From Adineta steineri (taxonomy: Eukaryota > Rotifera > Eurotatoria > Adinetida > Adinetidae): a stretch of DNA of 64,000 nucleotides. Numbering within the stretch: the first letter of the stretch is position 1; each line of letters opens with the position of its first letter. A program made the translations under genes and the position numbers. Below are positions 11,169 to 21,672 of this stretch, one piece after another. The notes beneath the pieces are model-generated. The model was not told the DNA's origin, did no database searches, and saw only the letters and a program-made list of their open reading frames with translations. The stretch lies in assembly GCA_905250115.1 (NCBI GenBank), contig CAJNOI010000288.1, forward strand, positions 24,126 through 88,125, written 5' to 3'.

Positions 11169-12558
11169 CAGAGATGGGACCGGTTCGGTTCGAGTTTTTG
11201 AAAAAGTAGAGCGGTTCGGTTCGGTTCGGTTCGAGACATTTAACTCATTCAAAATTTGATATTCAAATACACTCGTTAGATTGTTTGGATCTATTCAAAA
11301 ATTACATGATTATATAACTTTTATGCATAAATTCTTTGCATAAACTGTTAAGACTAATTTTTTTATATAGAACGGGTGCTTTTCCACTTTTTGAACATTG
11401 AATATTAAGGCGCTCAGAAACGTTTGATCTGATTTAACTTGTGCAACGTAACTGATAAATAAAATTTGATAATCTTATTTATTGTTTTAAATAAACGACG
11501 ACTGCTGGAACTACTATTACATTATTAAAGCATGTTCATTATAAATCCGACCTATTCGTCTAAAAAGATCATCATATGAATAATTAAAATGACCACTTCT
11601 AGTTATCTGCGAAACAAGCATTCCTTTGTATAAACCAGCTCCAAAATCATAAGTCATGTTTTAGAACGATTAACAGTTTTTTAAAAGATATGAATATAAG
11701 ATATTGCTATGAAAAACAATCATAAAAATGTACTGATAACTAATCTGAATATAGACTCCAACCTGTATAGTTTGTTTATATCGCATATGATCGAATAATT
11801 ATTATAAATAAGTTAGGAAATTAAAATAAATTCTGATGCTTAAGTCGGATATACTAACTTAAAATCACTGTAACTAATAAAATAATTTTAAACTCATTTT
11901 TTGTTAAATGAAGTCATTCTATTAACTAAGCAACATATTAGAGCCAGTAGTAAGATATATCTAATATTATTCATTGAAAACCATAATACAAAGGCACATG
12001 TTTCTTCTGATATGAGTGACTTAGAAGTTATCACAATCATAATATAGTCTTTGCAACTGGGTACAGTACCTCGCTTATTCGAAACTTGGCGATCATAGTA
12101 CTCGCTGACATAATGCACTATGAAGGTTTAGAAGAAACAAGTAGTGTCCAAATAAGGACAAAAATAATAAAAATATTCAAACAAAATTGTATGACAGTTG
12201 AACAAGTTATGTTTTTACGTGTCCATAATCGGTATTCAATAATTGCAAGTGGAATAGTTTACGAATATTTTCCATACCAAGACTATACGCAAAGATTAAC
12301 TTCTTTTAGTAAATTAGCACGCTTACTAATTATTAAACAGATTTTGATCATTAGACATTATTGTGTGTCCAAAGTGGTCTAAAATTGATCATATGGTTTT
12401 TAAATAATTTCATGTAAATTTTGGCTTGGTTCGGTTCGGTTCGGTTCGGTTTGAGATCTTTTCGGTCCGGTTCGGTTCGGTTCGCGTTTTTGAAAAAGTA
12501 GGGCGGTTCGGTTCGGTTCGGTTCGGTTCGAGAAAAACACGAATCGATCCCATCTCTG
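11169..12558. mobile_element. Non-autonomous hAT-like transposon with TTCGG arrays
   Basis: 1390 bp with terminal inverted repeat CAGAGATGGGA (the right end reads TCCCATCTCTG) and a perfect 8-bp duplication TTATATAT at 11161-11168 and 12559-12566. CAG termini plus 8-bp duplications are hAT hallmarks. Both subterminal zones (about 11180-11243 and 12423-12533) hold (GGTTC)n arrays around a shared core GTTTTTGAAAAAGTAG. Unlike the tips, these cores are in direct orientation. There is no transposase ORF. The interior holds a 46-codon ORF at 11517-11657 (-) and unrelated short ORFs. Confidence 0.88.
11517..11657 (-). other. Coding-looking 46-codon fragment inside the hAT-like element
   Basis: The frame begins MTYDFGAGLYKGM and contains SGHFNYSYDDLFRRIGRI before a TAA. 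The residue mix looks like genuine protein, unlike neighbouring shadow frames. I do not recognise the family. It may be a captured gene fragment or chance. Confidence 0.3.
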
Positions 12559-12566
12559 TTATATAT

Positions 12567-12955
12567 ATTGTTTTTCATTTTTATTCAAGATAAATCATGC
12601 GCATATATTCACCCGAGTATAGATCAGTTTAATCTCTACATATACGATAGTGAATATCCGATTTAAAAGACGATAGAGAACTGGATTTTCTAAACTTTTC
12701 AGTTTAATATATTCTAATTTTTCAAGTAATAGAGAACTTAATGTTGCATCGCATTGAAAACAGTTACAAAACTCCTGCCTCGTACATTTTCATATCTTTC
12801 GTCATCCAAATGTAAAATAGTCTGTCATTGAGATTTCTGTCGTAGATTGATGAGTTTTTCACTTTGTTGCATTTTATTTCTTATTCCATCATCGTTTCAT
12901 TTTCATTCTTTAGCATTAACTGTAAGATTATTATCCTAATAGATACTTACTTCAA
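12567..12955. other. Spacer upstream of GPCR
   Basis: AT-rich sequence between the hAT-like element and the next start codon. No motif is recognised. Confidence 0.6.
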
Positions 12956-13906
12956 ATGGTTTGGATCTCTGAGAAGGATGTATTCTATTCAAATAACGAA
13001 GTCGAACAATTGTTATGTTTTTGGTTGTTTCTTGTATTTGATATTGTTGCTATTCTCTGCTCATTGTTCGTACTCTATCATTTACTGAGAGAACGAAGTT
13101 TGAGAGAAGCTCTCTATAATCATACAACAATAGTTATACTTCTACTGAATCTCATCTATCAATTGATTGATATTCCGTTACATTTACAATATTTTAAAAT
13201 GGGTATTGTTCGTCCGAGTAGTTCAACTCTTTGTCTTTTCTGGTGGTTTATCGATTATGGTTTCTTTTTTCTTAATCTTGTTGTACTCATGTGGGTATCG
13301 TTTGAACGTCATATTCTTATTTTTCATTCGTGGATCATGGCTACACAACGAACACGTTTGCTCTTTCACTATCTCCCAATATTTGTTATCATTTTATTTC
13401 TGATAATTTTCTATGGTATTGCAATTTTTGTACCACCTTGTCAAAATACCTTTGATTTTACAAAAGATCTTTGTGGTATGGGTGAATGTTATAGCTCACT
13501 ACCATTTTTTGGGCTCATTGAACGAATTGGTTTCGCTATCATACCTATGTTTCTCATTGTTATATTCAGTATGAGTTTACTTGTTCGGGTTGTTTGGCAA
13601 AAATATCGAATTCAACGAGCTGTAGATTGGCGAAAGCAGAGAAAACTAACTGTACATCTTATTTCTATGTCGTTAGTATATTTATGTTTTGATGGTCCAT
13701 TAACAATGATCAATCTTGTTCGTTTATGTGGTCAACCCAATTGGGCTCATGATCTTTGGACAGTATTTTTCTACATCTCTTACTTTCCTATTCTACTTTT
13801 ACCAATGATCTGTCTTGGTTCATTACCTGAATTACGAAAGAAAGTAACAGGACTCAATCCACGACAACGGCAACCAGTTGCAGCTGCAATAGCAATTCGT
13901 ACATAA
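12956..13906 (+). CDS. Rhodopsin-like GPCR, divergent subfamily
   Basis: Intronless, 316 aa, seven hydrophobic segments. It differs from the other receptors here. Its N-terminus is MVWISEKDVFYSNNEVEQLL, TM1 lacks the GN motif (VFDIVAILCSLFVLYHLL), and TM3 ends in SFERHILIFH (ERH in place of DRY). Cysteines at TLCLFWWF and in ECL2 (VPPCQ, DLCGMGECY) could form a disulfide. TM6 is preceded by DWRKQRKLTVHLISM, and TM7 lacks NPxxY (FPILLLPMICLGSLPELRKK). The C-tail is short. Class A topology is clear; ligand and coupling are unknown. Confidence 0.85.
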   Translation: MVWISEKDVFYSNNEVEQLLCFWLFLVFDIVAILCSLFVLYHLLRERSLREALYNHTTIVILLLNLIYQLIDIPLHLQYFKMGIVRPSSSTLCLFWWFIDYGFFFLNLVVLMWVSFERHILIFHSWIMATQRTRLLFHYLPIFVIILFLIIFYGIAIFVPPCQNTFDFTKDLCGMGECYSSLPFFGLIERIGFAIIPMFLIVIFSMSLLVRVVWQKYRIQRAVDWRKQRKLTVHLISMSLVYLCFDGPLTMINLVRLCGQPNWAHDLWTVFFYISYFPILLLPMICLGSLPELRKKVTGLNPRQRQPVAAAIAIRT

Positions 13907-15522
13907 GCACGATTATCGTAGTTTTCAATTTTGACTTAATAAATTCATTATTTTTTTGAATATGGGTGTAGGTATGAATAGTGACTGACTGTCAAACTCA
14001 TACCCACACCCTCAAGTATACTCAGTCAATGTTTATTCTTTTATACAATATGTTGTATATTTTACTTTTTACACTCTTCTTCTTTTTAAGCATTCGTTGA
14101 TGCGTTTAAGAATGATTCGAATAGAACAGTGTTGTTGAAAATATCTATGAGATGTCATCAGGGCACATCTAGCAATCTGATATAAATCCATTGAAATTGT
14201 GAACGTATTTTGAGAATATGAATATGCGTAAATTGATGAGATTATATGGTATATTTTCATTACACCCACTCGAGCATAGATTAACAAGCAATAACCAATA
14301 TCGTTCAACAATAATATTCAATTAAATATTCAGAATCTATAGTATTGATTTCATTTTTATTTAGTAGATCGAATATTTAAACAGTTATATTAATTTTATA
14401 CCATTTCTATTTGTTTAATGTGCAGAGTATGAAAAGAGGCACCAAATGATTTTGTTTTTTTTTTGCGAGTGAGAACGGAAAAGTTATCATGAAGACTATA
14501 TGAACTTAAGTTGCATAGTAAAGCAGAAATACCAAGAAAGAAATTCTATCATGCGCCTTTATTTCACAGTACTTTATATAAATATCATAAGTTATTGCAC
14601 AAAATATTTTCGGTAAAAATAATAAATCATTCAAATATTATATAAGTATGCTAATAGGTTTTTTTTCGAACTTATTTAAATGAAGATGTGGCTGTATCTA
14701 GGATGTATCATATTTTCACTCATCTAAAATCCACCAACACCCTCAAGATTATGTATACAACTATTGACAAAAATTCATGAAACATCTAAACATGTCTTTT
14801 TCTTTCTTTGTGTTTTTATCAATCGAAGAGAGAATATTTTAAAATAACGTTCACTGATATGAAGTATTTCATTAATAAATGTATTAATCCACCTTAATAG
14901 ATTACCTTTGTAATTCAAGACTTCTTGAAAATTTATTTTCTTTCTCTCACTTTACTCTGCGATCGAAGTTTTCTATGTGCTTTACTATTATACTATATAA
15001 TACGTGTAAGGAAATATGACTCATCAAATAGAAATAAATTATAAAAACAAAACAAAATAAAACATTATTTCATGATAACATTTAGTTATCAGAATTGTTA
15101 ATTGGTAAGACAATAACGAGATTAATAAAATTGTTATGTTGAAAATAAAGAAAGAGTGAAATGAGTATAACAAGAAGAAAATTGTCTGTTGTTATTAATG
15201 TAAAATGAGATAATAATGATAATGTGTTTTATTTGAATGTAAATCTACTTTGTGTCTAATTTCAAATATGTGAAATAAAAATGAAAACGCTTTTATGTTA
15301 TATATTGTCAATTGATGACTTTCAAGATTATACCTCTTATGTTTGTTGCAATCTTTACCTATAACTATTTTTTTCGCTTCTTTCACACATGTGCTTGATC
15401 ATATTTTGCCTCTTTCTCTTTCTGTTCTTCGACATCAATATAGAATACAAAAAAATATTTTTCGTTTCGTTTATTCATCCAAACAAGCGAATACATATAT
15501 AGGAAATTTTCGTTATAACTTC
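13907..15522. other. Intergenic region with two hairpins
   Basis: About 1.6 kb of AT-rich sequence. It holds the hairpin at 13959-14016 and a degenerate one at 14683-14752 (AGATGTGGCTGTAT ... CCACCAACACCCTCAAGAT). The reverse-strand ORF at 14069-14311 has no supporting features. Confidence 0.7.
13959..14016. repeat. TGTGGG-type hairpin
   Basis: ATATGGGTGTAGGTATGA pairs with CTCATACCCACACCCTCAAG. It lies 53 bases after the GPCR stop. Confidence 0.75.
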
Positions 15523-16368
15523 ATGACAACACCATTGAATTTGAATAATCTCATCAATGCGAAACCGAGATTACGCATCAAAATTAACACTGATCGATCC
15601 TTCATGGCTACTGATGACGACAAATACTTACTCTACTGTCCGAATCACAGTCTTGCAGCTATAGATATACAGACAGGACACGAATTGATAAATGTAAAAC
15701 GAGATTTTGACGTGTTTGATCTATGTTGGTCATCGTATCTGAATCAATTTCTAATAATGAGTGGACTGGGTGACTACAAACTCTATTCATTAGATATTAT
15801 TGGTTCAAAAAGTATTGAACAAGTTATAAAATTTTCACAAACAATGTGGAAATGTACATGTCATAGTGAGAGACTACTTGTAAGTAGTGGTTACGAAGGA
15901 GCTATCATTGAAGAATACAATATGAATAATTTTAAATTGATTCAAACATACAAAACACCAATCTCATGTCGAGAGAATCAAGAAATTGTATCAATTCAAT
16001 TTAATACTGATGGAACATGTCTTGGTGTTCTTCTTCGATATGGACGAAAAGATGAATATTATGGAGTACCACTTGAATATGATTATTACACCTTTGAATT
16101 ACGTAATAGTTCGAGCCAGATGAATTTATTGAGTTGTTATACAAATCTACCTAACATGAATTATGACCTTCTTCCATTCGCAGATGGTCAATTTATGGTT
16201 TATGCATTTATGGATAAGAAATTCTTGTTATTTGATTGCAATGGTAAACTTAAAGAAACAATTCACTGTGATGGAACAAACATAGTTTCAATGACAATGA
16301 GCATTAAGAAAAACTCTCTTATGATATTAACACGTTTACCCGATGAACTTCATTTTTATGACATTTAA
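15523..16368 (+). CDS. Beta-propeller-like protein of unknown function
   Basis: 281 aa from the chosen start MTTPLNLNNLINAKPRL. An upstream ATG at 15343 in the same frame adds a basic, low-quality extension and is less likely. The sequence has a WD/YVTN-like rhythm of short strands ending in aromatic-acidic pairs: DDDKYLLYCPNHSLAAIDI, YKLYSLDI, GAIIEEYNM, FMDKKFLLFDCNGKL, LPDELHFYDI. This suggests a seven-bladed propeller, perhaps a cytosolic scaffold. No WD dipeptides or catalytic motif are seen, there is no signal peptide, and no intron is required. Confidence 0.7.
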   Translation: MTTPLNLNNLINAKPRLRIKINTDRSFMATDDDKYLLYCPNHSLAAIDIQTGHELINVKRDFDVFDLCWSSYLNQFLIMSGLGDYKLYSLDIIGSKSIEQVIKFSQTMWKCTCHSERLLVSSGYEGAIIEEYNMNNFKLIQTYKTPISCRENQEIVSIQFNTDGTCLGVLLRYGRKDEYYGVPLEYDYYTFELRNSSSQMNLLSCYTNLPNMNYDLLPFADGQFMVYAFMDKKFLLFDCNGKLKETIHCDGTNIVSMTMSIKKNSLMILTRLPDELHFYDI

Positions 16369-16959
16369 CTTAGTTTTTTCTTCAATACAGTCAATATTTA
16401 GAATAAAAACAACAATCCATTGAAATATATGAAGAAAGAGATTTTTTATTAAATAAACTTTTTTCATATCAAAATTAAAAATCTCTCTCATCATTTTATA
16501 CATAAATATTCAAACGTTCACATTTTTTACATTAAAAATAGTTCGTTTATTTTATTCTTAATAAGAGTATCCGGGTGAGTATGATCAATATAATACATTC
16601 TCACAAAAAAATAAAGCAGAAGTTAATAAATATATATGAATGTATAATGAGAAATTATCCATGACTATGATATTCTCTTTTACATAAAAATTAAATCGGC
16701 TAAGAGTTCAGCTATTCAAAAAATACATATTTAATATTTGTATAAAAAAACCATCAGCGGATTACATGTAAAGTTGATTAAACATTAAAAAAAGAATTTA
16801 AGTTGATGAGAATGAACAATTGTTGAATGGATCGAAGAAACTAATGAAACATTTTGGAAAAAATAGTTTGTCAATAAAAGATGTCGATTCAAGAAAAACT
16901 CATGTCACGATGATGTTGAAAATGACGATGGACGAAATGATGATGCAACTATATATAAA

Positions 16960-17169
16960 ATGGATTATGAGAATGAACAAATTTATTACGCTGACGTAGA
17001 AACATTTCCAGGGATAATACTACTTCATCCATCTCAACAAATTCAAAATGATATGATGGCAATGATGGCTGCCAGAGCAAATATATTAAATGATAAAGAA
17101 AATCCGATTGTCGTCTCAACTGGTAATACAAAAACACAAGAGCACTCTCAACAGGGACACTTAAATTAA
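16960..17169 (+). CDS. Possible small protein or terminal exon (69 aa)
   Basis: The frame starts in good context (AAAATGGAT) and gives an acidic, Met-rich peptide (NDMMAMMAARANILNDKENP). The same frame stays open upstream to a possible acceptor AAATAG at about 16866, adding KRCRFKKNSCHDDVENDDG. It could therefore be the last exon of a gene whose earlier exons I cannot find. No family is recognised. Confidence 0.3.
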   Translation: MDYENEQIYYADVETFPGIILLHPSQQIQNDMMAMMAARANILNDKENPIVVSTGNTKTQEHSQQGHLN

Positions 17170-17500
17170 TAATGATCGATATTCCTTTGTTCTTTGTTCT
17201 TTTTTCAGTTTCTCACGTTTACAGTTTGTTATTTTATGTTTCAAATGACTGTTGTTTAATTATAAAATTTAAACAAATGAAGACATATTGATAAAGATGG
17301 GGCACACCATATTTTAAGAAGAAATTGAATAGAAAAATAATTTTTTTCTCTGCCAGGAGAACATGTGTAATGTATCATCTGCTTTGCGTTGCTATAATTT
17401 GAATTATTTATTGCATAGCATGATATCTCTCGTTGAAACGACCAAAATAGAAGTTTTTCATTTTCTTTGTTGTCACATTACTTGCATCGCTTGATTGCTG

Positions 17501-17547
17501 TTGAGAGTGTGGATGTGACATTTGTATTTAACTCATCCACACTCGTC
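17501..17547. repeat. TGTGGG-type hairpin
   Basis: TTGAGAGTGTGGATGTGA pairs with ACTCATCCACACTCGTCC. Confidence 0.7.
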
Positions 17548-18797
17548 CTAGGTCTTGATAATTGTTTGTATTCATGAGTGTATCTCGGTTGAAATTGTCT
17601 ATCTTGCTACATTTACATTTATTGTTCGATTCATCTGGTATTCCTTACATTAATAGATAATGATTCTCTTTACACCTTATAGTTAATTTATATTATTATT
17701 ACACATTTCTCTCTCTTTTTCTTTTGATTTTAAAATATATGTATAATTATATTGTTTTTCTCCTTTCCGCTTCTCTTCATATACATGATTTTGTAAACAA
17801 GAGAGATTGTATCGAGACATCACAGAAGCATATTTGATGAGATATTGCTAGTGATGAATGTTCAAAAGAATGAATATGATATTTTATGCGGAAACACTTA
17901 CGAGTCAAAGTAATTAAATTTTTCTCATTTTTTTATATTTTATGTCGATGATAAGATCATCATCACGTTGCGATAACTCGTGACGACATATTTATAATCT
18001 TTTTTTCTTTTCTGAAAACGCCTCTTACTAAATTTAATTAAAGAAAAAAAGCTAGAAGATCGTTATAAATAGGTGTGCTTTAACTCTAATATTCGTTATT
18101 TAATGAAAACACAAAGAAGTATGTATACATAAGTTCCGTCAATTTTTTAATCTTATTTGAACCGATTCGAGAGTACTAATCATGTAACGATTCATTTGAT
18201 AAACTGTTTTCGTTACTGTGTTACAATATTATATTTAATATATACTGGATCTTTATTGAAAATTAAAAGAACTCTGCCATATTTTCTACTCTACTTCTAA
18301 GAAGACTTTTCTATCTTTCTAGTAGATCTTTTTTTCTATGGAGATGAGACTTATTAGTAACGATTGTCGATAAATATTCATCGTAGATGTATATGAAAAT
18401 ATTCAATTTGATTATAATCCGATAAAAGAAAATAAAAAGTCGATTTTTCTTTTAAAAAAATAAGATATTGAAATTTTATTCTTTTAATATTATCAAAGTT
18501 CAACATTATTAATAAAGCGTTTGTTTTTCCTGAGGAATATCATTAATGAATAATGAATAAGATCAACGATGCATATGAAAAAGATATTAAATAATCTTAT
18601 GAGTTTAGTAAGTAAATAAGATTTAATGAACGTTAGAATCATTCTAGACATAAGTAGTTCATCGTATTATGACAGTCTTTGTAGCTGTGAGGACATTTAT
18701 CTTTGCTGAACACATAAATAAAAGGAAGAAATAAGTAGTGATTTTAATTTCTTTCATCTATTTTCTATATAAAACAATAGATTAACATCTATCGACA

Positions 18798-19822
18798 ATG
18801 AGTAGCTATGCATCAATATTAACACAGATCTTATCTAACATTACATTATATATCGATTATATTACTTTAATTTTTGGTACAATTGGTGGTATTTGTAATT
18901 TAATAACATTTACTAGTCGACAGATGCGTCAATCTGCCGCTGTATTCTATTTATTATATGGAACAATCTTTCAATTATTGACTATTTTATATTGTGTTTC
19001 AATGCGTTTGTTTTATGATCGATCTGGAAGTAATTTACAAAATGAATCATCTATATTTTGTAAATTACGATATTATTTTGTTGTAACATTACCTGCACTT
19101 GCCTCCTATTATATGTTTTTGGCTACTCTCGATCGATGTTTTTGTACATCTATCAATGTTAAAATACGTGCATGGAGTCAAATTAAAATTGCAAAACGAT
19201 TGTCAATCGTTATGCCAATAGTTGGTTTTATAATTTCAATCCATATATTTATTCTTTATGATATTTATAATAATTTATGTCAAATTAAACCAGGAAGTAT
19301 TTATACTTTTATCTTTACAGGTTATTTAATTGTTATTGTCACATTTTTACCGAATATTCTTATGTTAATATTTTCTCTTATCACTGTATCGGCTGTGAGA
19401 AATTCACGACAACGAGTCAATACTACAAATCGAGTCAATAGTATGCCAAATAGACAGCGTCCACAACGTTTAGAATTAAAACTTATTAAGGTTACACATT
19501 TTCTTTTCAATTCATAATTAAATTAATCTATGAATTTTTTTTAAACATTTAGATAATTGTTATACAAGTAATTCTCAACGTCTTACTTTCTCTACTACGT
19601 CTTGGTTCGTATAGTTACAATATCATCACCAATAGTATTTCCAATCCAACAATCAATCAACGTACTGCAGCAGGATTCGCTATATCACTTGGTGGTTCTT
19701 TATATTTTTTTAGCTATGCCATACCTTTTTATGCGTCAATGATTTCAACAAAATATTTTCGTGATATATTTTATCAAAGAATTCTTCTTTTCTATCGTCG
19801 TTGTCTGAGACAATTTATATAA
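18798..19822 (+). CDS. Rhodopsin-like GPCR, two exons
   Basis: Exons 18798-19490 and 19553-19822 flank a 62-bp GT-AG intron in phase 0. Together they encode 320 aa. The unspliced frame would stop after HFLFNS in the middle of TM6; splicing restores KLIK-IIVIQVILNVLLSLL and a full TM7 (FSYAIPFYASMISTKYFRDI). TM1 has GTIGGICNLITF, TM3 begins FCKLRYYF, the DRY position is DRC, and ECL2 has the partner Cys (NNLCQIKPG). The DRCFCTS and MISTKYF motifs group it with the other bdelloid-type receptors in this window. Confidence 0.88.
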
Positions 19823-20637
19823 ACAAATCGATATTAATTATTCTTATTATTAACTCTTATCCAAATAAACATTAGAAACAATCATCAATACTTCTAACAT
19901 TCATATAGTATTTTTTCTTTTAAATTAAATAAAACGTTTAGTTCACAAAAGGTTTTCTCATTATATCCGATAGTTTATATAAAGTAAAAATCAAATAAAA
20001 AAAAGATGTCTGTCAGTCAAACATGTAATGTATGAATATAGTCGGATGTTTGTAAGCACATTCACATTCTATTTATCAATTTTACTAATGATGAAAGATA
20101 TTTTTCAAGGCAAGGAAAGGAAAGCAAGCAAATGATAGGAACAATCTTGATACTTGAACATCTATTTGAAAAATCTATTATTGGGAATTTGAATATATTC
20201 TGTCAAGAAAAGTTTCCCACTCTTTCCATAAATAAATTTGAACGAAAAATAGAAAAAACATCATTAATGAATATAATCTAAATAGAGAAACATACAAATG
20301 TAATAATCAAAGTTCATTAATGAAGTAAATTCACAAATTGTTCACTTAGTGGAAAATCATGAGAGAAAAATATTTGTTTCATATGTATGATATTTCATGT
20401 TATTCATTTTGACTGATCTTATGCGGTGGAGTGAAAAAAAAGTATTCATATGCTTTTTAATGCACTTCAAACATTTTCTGTCGGTATGAAATAATCACTG
20501 CGTTACACTCTAAGATAAGAATAGCTGTGCTTTGATGAGTTTGATAGATTATATATTCCATATAAAACTTGTATACAATTACATTAATTAGAAAGAAAAC
20601 GATTCCGAGTTGCGTATTTGAAAGAATATCAGTAAGG
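19823..20637. other. Intergenic region
   Basis: AT-rich spacer. Nothing recognised. Confidence 0.7.
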
Positions 20638-21672
20638 ATGTCTTCATCGACTGTTTCAGCACTTAATTTTGCTTCGTCAGAAGTAACGATCTATTTAGGC
20701 ACCCCACTTCTTCTTACTGGTCTTATTGGTGGAATATTCAATATTATTGTTTTTCTTAGTCTACAAACATTTCGACAAAACTCATGTGCATTCTACATGA
20801 TAGTAATGTCGTGTGCTAACATTGGCCAATTGTTGATGGGTTTACTTTCTCGTCTTGTAATCACTGGATTCAATGTCGATTGGACAGTTCAATCAGTCTT
20901 CTATTGCAAATTTAGAATATTCATGTTGTATATATGTTCACTTATCTCTTTATCATCTATGTGTTTGGTGACAATTGATCAATATATGGCAACTTCTTCT
21001 CGTCCTCAGTGGCAACAATGGAGCAATATTAAAATAGCTCGTCGCCTATTAGCAGTGTTTATCACAATTTGGATTCTTCATGCAATTCCAACTTTGATAT
21101 ACTTTAATCATGTTGTATCATCAATTACAGGAGTAATTACGTGTACGAGTACAAGTGCCATTTATCAGCAATACTACACCTATGGTTATGTACTTACTTT
21201 ACTTGGAATTGTACCTGCTTTTATTACAGTTCTATTCGGATGTTTAGCTTATCAAAATGTACGACAACTATCACATCGTACATTACCTCTTATTCGACGT
21301 CAGTTAGATAAACAATTAACAACAATGGTTCTCTTACAAGTCATCTTCAATTTCTTTGCTCTTGTATCACCTCTGATTACAACGATTCTTCTACTACAAA
21401 ATAATCTCATTAAAGATTCAGTAATTCTTGCTCAAATACAATTAGCAAATTATACCAGCTACATTCTTTATTACTTTTACTTTGCAGTAAGTGTCACTCG
21501 TTTGTTGAGTAATGTTTTTTTTTCTTATATTTATGTTTAGAGTCCATTTTATATTTATATATGTGTTTCTCAACGATTTCGTCAACAATTTTTTTATGTA
21601 ATCTTTGGCGTTCATCTCAAGCGATTCCGACGACCAAGAATTATTATTAATCAAGTACTACCAGAGACATAA
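20638..21672 (+). CDS. Rhodopsin-like GPCR, two exons, TM7 intron
   Basis: Exons 20638-21486 and 21541-21672 with a 54-bp GTAAGT-TTTAG intron in phase 0; 326 aa. Without splicing the frame reads into intron sequence and ends after FFSYIYV. Splicing gives YYFYFA-SPFYIYICVSQRF, the expected TM7 and helix 8. I chose MSSSTVSALNF as the start because relatives have similarly short N-termini; an ATG at 20569 would add 23 basic residues. TM1 GGIFNIIVF, TM3 FYCKFRIFML, DQY for DRY. The pre-TM6 loop is LIRRQLDKQLTTMV, nearly shared with the gene at 34438-35503. Confidence 0.9.

Larger units (their letters stand above)
16369..18797. other. Long intergenic region
   Basis: AT-rich. It contains a small uncertain ORF (16960-17169), a hairpin at 17501-17547 and a very degenerate arm near 16570. 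No other gene is recognised. Confidence 0.65.

Noticed and set aside
12351..12578. NRTEPNRTEP-like repeat ORF at the hAT-like right end
   Set aside because: Translation of the (GGTTC)n array.
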